Assembly (NCBI GenBank): GCA_938049325.1
Contig: CALICC010000097.1
Coordinates: forward strand, 1 to 9,177
Length of the DNA: 9,177 nt
From: an uncultured Ilumatobacter sp.
GTDB taxonomy: Bacteria; Actinomycetota; Acidimicrobiia; Acidimicrobiales; Ilumatobacteraceae
Direction: 5' to 3'
The notes beneath the pieces were generated by a model. The model was not told where the DNA came from and searched no databases. It saw nothing but the letters and a program-made list of their open reading frames with translations. Positions 1 through 5,916 of this stretch are shown here, piece after piece. Within the stretch, counting starts at the first letter, position 1; each line of letters opens with the position of its first letter. The position numbers and the translations under genes were made by a program.

Positions 1-120
1 TCGCGCGTCTTCGACCTGTTGATTGCTGCAACAGCGCACGCTCACGAAGCGCGCCTGTACACCCGCAACGCCGCAGACCTCTTCGGCCTCGATGACCTCA
101 TCGAGATCGTTGCCGTCTGA
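1..120 (+). CDS. VapC-like PIN-domain toxin, C-terminal fragment
   Basis: The gene is cut by the left edge; only its last 39 codons and a TGA at 118-120 are present. The translated tail contains FDLLIAATA, then LYTRNAADLFGLDDL and ends IVAV. This is the usual C-terminal signature of VapC toxins: an Asp (residue 5 of the fragment) in a D-x-x-I-A-A-T-A helix that completes the acidic Mg2+ site, followed by a T-R-N-x-x-D-F strand/turn. VapC proteins are Mg2+-dependent RNases held inactive by a VapB antitoxin, which is normally encoded just upstream and would lie outside this window. Family membership is judged from these motifs alone; the N-terminal acidic residues cannot be seen, so activity cannot be judged. 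Confidence 0.82.
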   Translation, partial: SRVFDLLIAATAHAHEARLYTRNAADLFGLDDLIEIVAV

Positions 121-208
121 CCACACGGCTTGCGACGCCGCATGTCGACGCGCCATGGATCTGCAGCCACGGAAGTCAGTGGTGCGAGTACGTGCCAGAG
201 TGTGAGCC

Positions 209-592
209 GTGGCCGTTCTCGCCGACATCGTGTTCGATTGCCACCACCCGGCTGCGCTCGCCCGATTCTGGGCCGACGTGCTCGACGGTTACCAGATCGC
301 CCCGTACGACGACGATGAGATCGCCCGCCTCGCCGAACTCGGCATCACCGACCTCGACGACGACCCGACCGTGCTCGTCGAAGCCGCCGCTGGGCCTCGA
401 CTGTGGTTCCAGAAGGTCCCTGAGTCGAAGACGGTGAAGAACCGGATACACATCGACGTGCGCTCAAGCAACCGCCCCGCGGAGGTCGAGCGATTGTTGA
501 GCCTTGGAGCAACTGTGCTTGGCGAACGAACGGAGCTGAGCCTCACTGCCATGCGTGACCCCGAAGGAAACGAGTTCTGCATCATCGAGTAG
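209..592 (+). CDS. VOC-family (glyoxalase-like) protein
   Basis: A 127-residue protein of one-module size for the vicinal oxygen chelate superfamily. The N-terminal strand and helix (LADIVFDCHHPAALARFWAD, residues 4-23) match the opening of actinobacterial Glyoxalase_6-type proteins. The second half has NRIHIDV (residues 78-84), a helix ending in LSLGAT, and the closing MRDPEGNEFCIIE (115-127) typical of the family. H81 and E122 sit where metal or substrate ligands usually fall. The substrate is unknown; relatives include glyoxalase I, bleomycin-binding proteins and many uncharacterised enzymes. GTG at 209 is chosen because the conserved fold begins immediately after it; only a weak purine run (AGAG, 197-200) lies upstream. 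It is transcribed toward erm, with 177 bp between the two stops. Confidence 0.85.
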   Translation: MAVLADIVFDCHHPAALARFWADVLDGYQIAPYDDDEIARLAELGITDLDDDPTVLVEAAAGPRLWFQKVPESKTVKNRIHIDVRSSNRPAEVERLLSLGATVLGERTELSLTAMRDPEGNEFCIIE

Positions 593-622
593 CCACTCGA
601 TAGTGACAGTCTGAAAGTGGCT
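591..622 (+). terminator. Candidate stem-loop after the VOC gene
   Basis: A perfect 7-bp inverted repeat, AGCCACT (591-597) and AGTGGCT (616-622), encloses an 18-nt loop and begins within the VOC stop codon. A smaller alternative hairpin, CACT-CGAT-AGTG (594-605), lies inside it. No T-tract follows, so it is not a canonical intrinsic terminator, but it sits where one would end the VOC transcript before the convergent erm gene. The rest of the gap to 769 shows no gene I can support. Confidence 0.3.
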
Positions 623-769
623 GCACACCGCTCAGGTACGGCACATCCGCGCTCGTTCAGGTGCGCGGAAACGTGCGGCGAGCTGACGGCCTCGACGATG
701 CGATCGAACGAAAACTGATCGAGTAATCGGGGCGTACTAGCTGTGTGGCGTTCGGCTGTGGGAGTGGTG

Positions 770-1420
770 TCAGCTGGGCCATGCCGGACGGAGCAGTTCT
801 CTGAGTTGTGGGCCCAGCCACGTTGGAAGGACGGGTGGGTCTCGACGAACGATGGTGAGCACCGCGGCGTCAACGCTGGGGCGTGGCCGAAACGAGTCGC
901 GCGTGATGGTCGGACCGACTCTGAACTCCCACCACGGCGCCCATGCTGCTGCGCGCAGCGTTGCTGATGGCTGTCGGGCCAGTTTCCTTGCAACCTCCCT
1001 CTGGACAATGAGGTCAGCACGCACAGGCCCTCGCTCGGGTTCGTCCAAGAGTTTGGCCAGGATCTCCGTGGTGAGCCCGAACGGTGGGTTGGCCACCACC
1101 CTGTACGGCTCCCGGGGCATGCGGAGATGACGGAGATCCGTCCCGATCACCCGGACGTTGTGTGTGGAATGTGCGGTCTCGAATCGGTCGCGCAGTCGCT
1201 TGACCCACTCATGGTCGACTTCGACAGCCCACACGTGGGCCTTGTGATCGAGCAGCGCTCTTGTGATCGCGCCTGCGCCGGCTCCGAGGTCGACGACGAG
1301 TTCCGCTGGACGAACGTCGAGGTCGTCGATGATCTCTGTGAGGAGTCGACGGTCAGCAAAGAAGTTCTGACCGAGTTCGCGACGTCGCCTGTCGCGCTCG
1401 GTCGTTCGCCGCCCGGACAC
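770..1420 (-). CDS. erm: Erm-family 23S rRNA adenine-N6 methyltransferase (short actinobacterial type)
   Basis: The 216-residue product has the motifs of the KsgA/Erm rRNA adenine methyltransferases in order: ELGQNFFADRRLL (15-27, motif X), DLGAGAGAIT (44-53, SAM loop I), AVEVDH with acidic E67 (II), D95 (III), NPPF (111-114, catalytic motif IV) and FRPRPSVDAAVL (177-188, motif VIII). It resembles Erm more than housekeeping KsgA: KsgA usually has NLPY, while RVVANPP followed by ADLIVQ closely parallels mycobacterial Erm(37), which has RVVANPPYG. Erm enzymes methylate A2058 of 23S rRNA and give resistance to macrolides, lincosamides and streptogramin B. At 216 residues it is shorter than typical Erm (about 240-290), like Erm(37), so the C-terminal helical domain is reduced. 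GTG at 1420 is the only usable start: an in-frame TGA lies at 1427-1429. No Shine-Dalgarno is well placed for it. Confidence 0.85.
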   Translation of the reverse strand: MSGRRTTERDRRRRELGQNFFADRRLLTEIIDDLDVRPAELVVDLGAGAGAITRALLDHKAHVWAVEVDHEWVKRLRDRFETAHSTHNVRVIGTDLRHLRMPREPYRVVANPPFGLTTEILAKLLDEPERGPVRADLIVQREVARKLARQPSATLRAAAWAPWWEFRVGPTITRDSFRPRPSVDAAVLTIVRRDPPVLPTWLGPQLRELLRPAWPS

Positions 1421-1445
1421 GGCGCATCACCGTCATCATCATCAT
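1353..1445 (-). other. Possible erm leader ORF (30 codons), overlapping the erm start
   Basis: Reading toward erm, four tandem ATG codons (1445-1434) open a frame encoding MMMMTVMRRVRAAND and 15 further residues, ending at TGA 1355-1353. It overlaps the first 68 nt of erm in another frame. A GGAG (1452-1449) lies just upstream, and a TAGCGT box ends 7 nt before the first ATG, which would also suit leaderless initiation. Many erm genes are controlled by leader peptides, and an R-x-R motif (RVR, residues 9-11) is the kind of sequence at which macrolide-bound ribosomes are known to stall. Against it, this frame is also open far upstream, as antisense frames in GC-rich DNA often are, and a stalled ribosome here would cover the erm start. 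Existence and role are speculative. Confidence 0.22.
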
Positions 1446-1452
1446 GAACTCC

Positions 1453-1458
1453 ACGCTA
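1453..1458 (-). promoter_or_regulatory. Candidate -10 box for erm
   Basis: TAGCGT on the minus strand fits the actinobacterial TANNNT -10 pattern. It lies 7 nt before the tandem ATGs at 1445 and 32 nt before the erm GTG. No convincing -35 is visible at the expected distance. Confidence 0.28.
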
Positions 1459-1675
1459 GCCATCGGGCCGCGCACGGAACACGCTCGGTTTCGAGCCACA
1501 GCTGGAGCAAGAGTCGGCCCAGCACCCTTCTGGTGATCCAGTCGGAAGCTGACCTGGCTACTCATCGAGTCGAGTGCGAGATCGCACAAGACCACTCGCG
1601 AACGGCACATCCTCCTCGGGGCAACACGCTCGATAGTCGCAGCGCTTCCGTGACGATCGACACAGTGGCGTGATC

Positions 1676-1681
1676 TAGTTT
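1676..1681 (+). promoter_or_regulatory. Candidate -10 box, leaderless promoter of the acyl-CoA synthetase
   Basis: TAGTTT fits TANNNT and ends 7 nt before the ATG at 1689, so transcription would start on or next to the A of that codon. No Shine-Dalgarno precedes the ATG, in agreement with a leaderless mRNA, which is common in actinobacteria. A -35 element is not clear; GTGACG at 1650-1655 is a weak candidate with a long (20-nt) spacer. Confidence 0.45.
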
Positions 1682-1688
1682 CATCCGA

Positions 1689-3311
1689 ATGGAAATGCAC
1701 TTCGCCACCGTCTGGGAATCGATCGCTGACGCGATCCCTGACCGACCTGCGATCACGCAGGCAGACACGACTCGAACATGGGCTGAGTTCGACGATCGCG
1801 GCGCTCGATTCGCTCAAGCACTCACTGCCGCCGGCCTCGGCCCCGACTCCAAGGTCGGGCTCTACATGTACAACTGCAACGAGTACATGGAAGCTCACTA
1901 CGGCGTGTTCAAGATGCGCGGCGTGGCCGTCAACGTCAACTATCGCTACCTCGACGAAGAGCTCTGGTATCTCCTCGACAACTCCGACGCGGAAGCGATC
2001 GTCTTCCACTCGTCGCTTGCCGAACGGGTGGCCAAGGTCGTCGATCGGCTTCCGAAGCTGAAGCTGCTCGTCGTCGTCGACGATGGCCCCGGAGCCGACG
2101 TGCCGGGAGCACAGCAGTTCGAGTCGCTGCTCGCCGGCCATGACCCGATGGAGCGCATCACGCGGAGCGAAGACGACATCTACATGCTGTACACCGGCGG
2201 CACGACCGGCATGCCGAAGGGTGTGATGTACGCAACCGGCGGCCTCACCGCTGGTTTCGTGCAAAGCGGCTACCCGATGGTCGGGCTCGCCGCGCCGTCG
2301 GACGCGTCCGAGATCCCGGCACTCGTGAAGGGCGCCGTCGAGTCGGGCAATCAGCTCGTGTCGATCCCGTGCGCGCCGCTGATGCACGGCACCGGCTGCT
2401 GGCTCGGGTGGTTCATCCCGATGTGCGCGGGCGCCCACATCGTGACGCTGACGAACCGGAGCCTTGACCCACACGAGGTGCTCCAAACGATCGAAGACCG
2501 CAAGGCGACCACCATCACCATCGTCGGCGACAGCTTTGCCAAGCCGCTGATCCGCGCGATCGACGAGGGCAAGCCCGGCGGGGGCACATACGACCTGTCA
2601 TCGGCCGGACTCTTCATGTCGTCGGGCGTGATGTGGACCGCCGAGGTCAAGCAACAGATGCTCGACCGCATCGAGCAAGCCGTGCTGCTCGATGCCATGG
2701 GATCTTCTGAAGGTTCGATGGGCACCCAGATCACGATGAAGGGTGTCGCGATGGACACCGCGAAGTTCACCCAGTCGCCGGAGACGAAAGTCTTCAAAGA
2801 CGACGACACCGAGGTGACCCCCGGCTCCGACGAGGTCGGAATGGTGGCCGCTGGCGGCAACGTGCCGCTCGGCTACTTCAAAGACGAAGAGAAGTCGGCG
2901 CGCACGTTCCGCGTCATCGATGGCGTGCGTTACTCCTTCCCGGGAGACTTGGCGATGGTGGCCGAAGACGGCACGCTCATCTTGCTCGGGCGTGGCAGCC
3001 AGGTCATCAACACCGGCGGCGAGAAGGTCTTCCCCGAGGAGGTCGAGGAGGCGGTCAAGCGCGTCGACGGAGTCCTCGACTGCCTCGTGGTCGGGGTCGA
3101 AAACGAGAAGTTCGGCCAGGCGGTCACCGCCGTTGCGTCGCGAGTAGACGGCTCATCAGTGGATGCGGCCACGGTCATCGCAGCCGTCAAGAACGACCTG
3201 GCTGGCTACAAGGCCCCGAAGACCGTCGTGTTCGTCGACGACGTCCCGCGCGCCCCCAACGGCAAAGCCGACTACAAGCGAGCCAAGTCGCTCGCCGAAG
3301 CCGACAGCTGA
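1689..3311 (+). CDS. Acyl-CoA synthetase (AMP-forming), FadD19-like
   Basis: This 540-residue ANL-superfamily enzyme would activate a carboxylic acid as acyl-AMP and then transfer it to CoA in the cytoplasm. Motifs in order: YTGGTTGMPKGVM (about 167-179, phosphate loop), a PLMHGTG segment (about 231-237), MGSSEG (337-342, adenine-binding), FPGD with D420 binding the ribose, LGRGSQVINTGGEKVFPEEV (433-452, domain hinge and CoA-ligase A8 region) and PNGKADY with catalytic K526. Length and motifs are complete, so the enzyme should be active. The style (GSSE rather than YGxTE, GN-PLGYFKDEEKSARTFR) matches the mycobacterial FadD19 subgroup, which activates steroid side chains; the substrate here is unknown. 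ATG 1689 is preferred over ATG 1695 because of the upstream -10 box. Its stop is only 6 bp from that of the convergent membrane-protein gene. Confidence 0.93.
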   Translation: MEMHFATVWESIADAIPDRPAITQADTTRTWAEFDDRGARFAQALTAAGLGPDSKVGLYMYNCNEYMEAHYGVFKMRGVAVNVNYRYLDEELWYLLDNSDAEAIVFHSSLAERVAKVVDRLPKLKLLVVVDDGPGADVPGAQQFESLLAGHDPMERITRSEDDIYMLYTGGTTGMPKGVMYATGGLTAGFVQSGYPMVGLAAPSDASEIPALVKGAVESGNQLVSIPCAPLMHGTGCWLGWFIPMCAGAHIVTLTNRSLDPHEVLQTIEDRKATTITIVGDSFAKPLIRAIDEGKPGGGTYDLSSAGLFMSSGVMWTAEVKQQMLDRIEQAVLLDAMGSSEGSMGTQITMKGVAMDTAKFTQSPETKVFKDDDTEVTPGSDEVGMVAAGGNVPLGYFKDEEKSARTFRVIDGVRYSFPGDLAMVAEDGTLILLGRGSQVINTGGEKVFPEEVEEAVKRVDGVLDCLVVGVENEKFGQAVTAVASRVDGSSVDAATVIAAVKNDLAGYKAPKTVVFVDDVPRAPNGKADYKRAKSLAEADS

Positions 3312-3317
3312 GGCTGA

Positions 3318-4049
3318 CTAGATTGAGAAGCGGAACAGCGCGGTGACCAGCTCGCCGTCCTGTTCGAACTGGAGTGCTGCGAGAAAGTCGCCGAGACCGG
3401 GAAGGTCGGTGGCGAAGCTGAACCGATTGCCGTCGAGCACCTCGGCGTGCGCATGCGTGAACGCGAAGTCGTCGGCACGGATCAACGTCAGGAGCGCTGG
3501 CCCTTCGTAAACGTCGCTGCCGTTCCAGGTCTTCGACAATACGAAGTCGAACTGTTGGCGCCGAACGGTCAGCTCACCATTCGTCCACTCATCGTCGTCG
3601 ACGATGTTCTGCGCGGCGAGCGCGTCGCCCGCCACCTGAACGGTTGCACCCAACTCGAGCAGCTCTGGTCCGCCGTCTGGCGACACCTGGGCGACCACTC
3701 GCACGTCGCCGGCCGGGACGTCGACTTCGAGGTCGCGGGGTTCGTCGACCACGACGTGTTCGAACCAGCCGAGGTCGGCAGTGGTGATGAAGAAGTGCGA
3801 CCGCCCATCGTGCACATCGTTGAAGTTCATGGGCTGCCCGGCGCGGAGCAACTGGACGACCGCCTGGTTGGGCCCTGGTGAGGTGACGATCAGCTCGTCA
3901 GCACCGACCGAACTCTCGAGCGCGAATGAGAAGCCCGTGCCGTCGTGATGGCCCTCGTCTTCGGCGAGGAAAATCTGACCGTAGAGCCCGCCGAGCGTTG
4001 CCCCCACGCCGAGCACGATCAGCAAGATGGCGAAGGCCTTGCTCTTCAC
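3318..4049 (-). CDS. Membrane-anchored extracytoplasmic protein with two His-containing lobes
   Basis: A 243-residue protein with one N-terminal hydrophobic segment (AFAILLIVLGVGATLGGLYG, residues 5-24) after a short basic start, so it is exported and probably anchored by an uncleaved signal. A His/acid stretch (EGHHDG, 32-37) follows. Two regions resemble each other and the beta-rich modules of secreted proteins often annotated near metal homeostasis: NDVHDGRSHFFITTADLGWF plus EHV (77-99) and ADDFAFTHAHAEV (192-204) leading into a final strand FRFSI. Conserved-looking histidines are H80, H85, H98, H199 and H201; metal binding is possible but not shown. I do not recognise the family precisely. 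The GTG start at 4049 overlaps the upstream DLH stop as GTGA (4-nt overlap), which indicates translational coupling and pairs this protein with that enzyme. Confidence 0.82.
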   Translation of the reverse strand: MKSKAFAILLIVLGVGATLGGLYGQIFLAEDEGHHDGTGFSFALESSVGADELIVTSPGPNQAVVQLLRAGQPMNFNDVHDGRSHFFITTADLGWFEHVVVDEPRDLEVDVPAGDVRVVAQVSPDGGPELLELGATVQVAGDALAAQNIVDDDEWTNGELTVRRQQFDFVLSKTWNGSDVYEGPALLTLIRADDFAFTHAHAEVLDGNRFSFATDLPGLGDFLAALQFEQDGELVTALFRFSI

Positions 4050-4798
4050 GCGTGCAGCTTCTCCACGAAGAAGTCGAGGACCCGCTCGACGCTGTCGTCG
4101 TCGCGCTGCTCCGTGAGCACGGAGTGGTCTGACTTGGCGTTGCTCGGCAAGTCGATCGCGATGAAGGCGTCACCGAGCTTCTCGCGCAGCGTGGCAAACC
4201 GCGTTCCGACGAGCTTGTCGTCGGTGAACCGGAGACCGAGCACCTGGCACCCCTCGGTGGCGCGCTGGACGACCGCAGCTTCGTCGTCGGGCGACAAGTT
4301 GAGGTTGGCCGCGCGCGCCTTGCCGACCGAGAACGGCATCGAAGGTTGCGACAACACCGGCGCGAGCATGATCTCGTCGACCATCATGCCGAGCGCGAAT
4401 CCACCCGAGAAGCACATGCCGACCGCACCGACACCAGGCCCGCCGACCTCGAGGTGCAGATGACGAGCCAAGGCGCGCAGCCAGGCGATCACGGGCGATG
4501 TCTTGTTCATCGCCATCGTCGTGAATTCCTTCGAGATGCAGATCTTGGCCATCGATCCGGCGAGGTAACCCTGCGATGGCGGCTTACCCGGCGTGCCGAC
4601 GAGGTCGGGCATCACCACGGTGAAACCGCGGGCAACCACCTCGTCGGCGAACTCGGCAACCTTGGGCGTGATCCCGGGGATCTCGTGGATGACGATGACG
4701 ACCGGCCCGCTCCCCTTGCGGTACGTGTCGTGGGTGATGTTCGCTGCGGTGAAGTCGCCGCGTTCCCAACCGGCCAACACACTGTCGAATTCGCTCAT
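4046..4798 (-). CDS. Dienelactone hydrolase family protein
   Basis: A 250-residue alpha/beta hydrolase of the DLH family, at the family's usual size. Visible are VIHEIPGI with E39 (family Glu near the active site), the nucleophile elbow GMCFSGG with C129, an Asp in FTDDKLVGT (D193 or D194), and H225 in SDHSVL. These give the Cys-Asp-His triad that separates DLH from Ser esterases. The prototype opens dienelactone in the chloroaromatic ortho-cleavage pathway, but most relatives have unknown substrates. ATG 4798 is chosen: it starts right at the fold and lies 23 bp after the phosphotransferase stop. The longer frame from 4975 would overlap that gene by 154 bp with unrelated low-quality sequence. 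No clear Shine-Dalgarno precedes the ATG, so translation may depend on coupling to the upstream gene. It is the middle gene of a three-gene operon. Confidence 0.9.
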   Translation of the reverse strand: MSEFDSVLAGWERGDFTAANITHDTYRKGSGPVVIVIHEIPGITPKVAEFADEVVARGFTVVMPDLVGTPGKPPSQGYLAGSMAKICISKEFTTMAMNKTSPVIAWLRALARHLHLEVGGPGVGAVGMCFSGGFALGMMVDEIMLAPVLSQPSMPFSVGKARAANLNLSPDDEAAVVQRATEGCQVLGLRFTDDKLVGTRFATLREKLGDAFIAIDLPSNAKSDHSVLTEQRDDDSVERVLDFFVEKLHA

Positions 4799-4821
4799 GG
4801 CACCAGTCTGGCGGATTCGGG

Positions 4822-5853
4822 TCACGGACGAGCCAACGCGGCGAGCGCCTCTTCGGCCAGCAGTTCGGTTCCGAGCTTGAACGCGTCGAGTGTCGCCTGG
4901 TCGACGTCCTGGTCGCCCATTGCACCGTTCAGGAACCGGGCATAGACACCTTCGGAGATGACCGCGAGTCGCCACGACGAGAAAGCGACGTAGTACCCGA
5001 TGTTCGAGAGATCCCGACCGGTGCGCAACGCGTACCGCTCGAGCAGTTCGGCGTAGGTCGGAAACCCGACGATGCCCGTGGGGTCGTTCGGACGGTTCTG
5101 CGCCTCACCAGGGTCGGACCAGTACACGCCGAGGTAGCCGAGGTCAGCCAGCGGGTCGCCCAGCGTGCACAACTCCCAGTCGAGCACGGCAGTGACGCGT
5201 CCAGCTTCGGTGTCGACGAGGCAGTTGCCGAAGCGATAGTCACCGTGGGCGATCGAGACCCCGACCTGCTCGGGGAGGTCTGCAGCAAGGCGCCTGCCGA
5301 CCTCGTCGATCGACGCGAGATCGCGGGTTTTGGAGTTCTCCCACTGCGTTGTCCACCGCCGAACCTGACGTTCGACGTATCCCGACCGCTTGGCCAGGTC
5401 GCCGAGTCCGACCGCATCGACATCGACCGCATGCAAATCAGCGAGCACGTCGATCAGGTGCTCTCCTGCCTCACGACGCTGCGTCACCGTCATGTCGGCG
5501 GCGGTTTCTGCGCTTTCGAGCACCACGCCTTCGACGAGGCTCATCACATAGAACGGCGCACCGTTCACCTCGAGATCGGTGCACACGCCCAGGGTTCGCG
5601 GAACGGGCACGTTGGTGCGATTCACCGCCGAGATGATGGTGTGTTCACGGACCATGTCGTGCGCCGAGGCAAGCACCTTGCCGGTTGGCGGCCGCCGAAG
5701 CACCACCGCCGTGCCAGAGGCGTCGGTTACCCGAAAGGTGAGATTCGACCGCCCGCCCGTGATCAGATCAAAGGCGTACGGCCCCTCGATCATGTCGATG
5801 TTGCGATCGAGCCACGCGGTGACCCGATCGACGTCAATCCCTGCAACAGCCAT
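4822..5853 (-). CDS. Phosphotransferase family protein (APH/ACAD10-11-like kinase)
   Basis: A 343-residue member of the aminoglycoside phosphotransferase/choline-kinase fold. It shows GGRSN (33-37, nucleotide loop), LRRPP (52-56, ATP-binding strand), PVPRTL (84-89), FYVMSLVEG (101-109), the catalytic loop HGDYRFGN (203-210, with H203, D205 and N210) and the metal motif DWELCTLGDP (225-234, with D225). The PP after the nucleotide-binding strand, AHD-x-x-RE (64-70) and WELxTLGDPLxDL are characteristic of the subgroup resembling the kinase domain of human ACAD10/11. In those proteins the kinase phosphorylates hydroxylated acyl groups on CoA. This suggests a role in degrading 4-hydroxy-acids or related lipids rather than antibiotic resistance; that is an inference from family resemblance. 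The first gene of the operon, it starts 63 bp after the NlpC/P60 stop, with no Shine-Dalgarno but a -10-like box 8 nt upstream. Confidence 0.92.
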   Translation of the reverse strand: MAVAGIDVDRVTAWLDRNIDMIEGPYAFDLITGGRSNLTFRVTDASGTAVVLRRPPTGKVLASAHDMVREHTIISAVNRTNVPVPRTLGVCTDLEVNGAPFYVMSLVEGVVLESAETAADMTVTQRREAGEHLIDVLADLHAVDVDAVGLGDLAKRSGYVERQVRRWTTQWENSKTRDLASIDEVGRRLAADLPEQVGVSIAHGDYRFGNCLVDTEAGRVTAVLDWELCTLGDPLADLGYLGVYWSDPGEAQNRPNDPTGIVGFPTYAELLERYALRTGRDLSNIGYYVAFSSWRLAVISEGVYARFLNGAMGDQDVDQATLDAFKLGTELLAEEALAALARP

Positions 5854-5861
5854 CGGACTCG

Positions 5862-5867
5862 AACGTA
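5862..5867 (-). promoter_or_regulatory. Candidate -10 box, leaderless promoter of the phosphotransferase operon
   Basis: TACGTT on the minus strand fits TANNNT and ends 8 nt before the ATG at 5853, placing the expected transcription start at or next to the start codon. The architecture matches that seen before the acyl-CoA synthetase. The 63-bp gap also holds a short tandem GCGCCGA repeat (5892-5908, plus strand). If real, the three-gene operon has its own promoter, separate from NlpC/P60 transcription. Confidence 0.4.
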
Positions 5868-5916
5868 GTGGCCCACCCGTCCGCGAACACAGCGCCGAGC
5901 GCCGAGCGAACGATGA

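Noticed and set aside
617..726. Short plus-strand frames in the VOC-erm gap, one ending ADGLDDAIERKLIE at a TAA
   Set aside because: Under 40 codons, no start with a ribosome binding site and no recognised homology; could be a gene remnant but cannot be supported.
289..1020. 243-codon minus-strand frame across the VOC gene and erm 3' end
   Set aside because: Overlaps two better-supported genes and has Ser/Arg-rich, domain-free sequence.
1434..1445. CAT trinucleotide repeat as a microsatellite
   Set aside because: Only four units; more interesting as tandem ATG codons on the minus strand.
1353..2486. 377-codon minus-strand frame antisense to the acyl-CoA synthetase
   Set aside because: Its product is rich in R, H, V, D and has no recognisable domain, while the plus strand carries a complete, motif-perfect enzyme. 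It is a typical high-GC shadow frame; only its 3' end is discussed as a possible leader.
4799..4975. N-terminal extension of the DLH frame (start at 4975)
   Set aside because: It would overlap the phosphotransferase gene by 154 bp with Arg/Gly-rich sequence unlike the family; ATG 4798 begins exactly at the DLH fold.
4822..5853. Aminoglycoside-resistance kinase
   Set aside because: The motifs match the ACAD10/11-like subgroup rather than characterised aminoglycoside kinases, and the operon partners are catabolic.
5245..5868. 207-codon plus-strand frame antisense to the phosphotransferase
   Set aside because: Antisense shadow of a gene with intact kinase motifs; no recognisable motif of its own.
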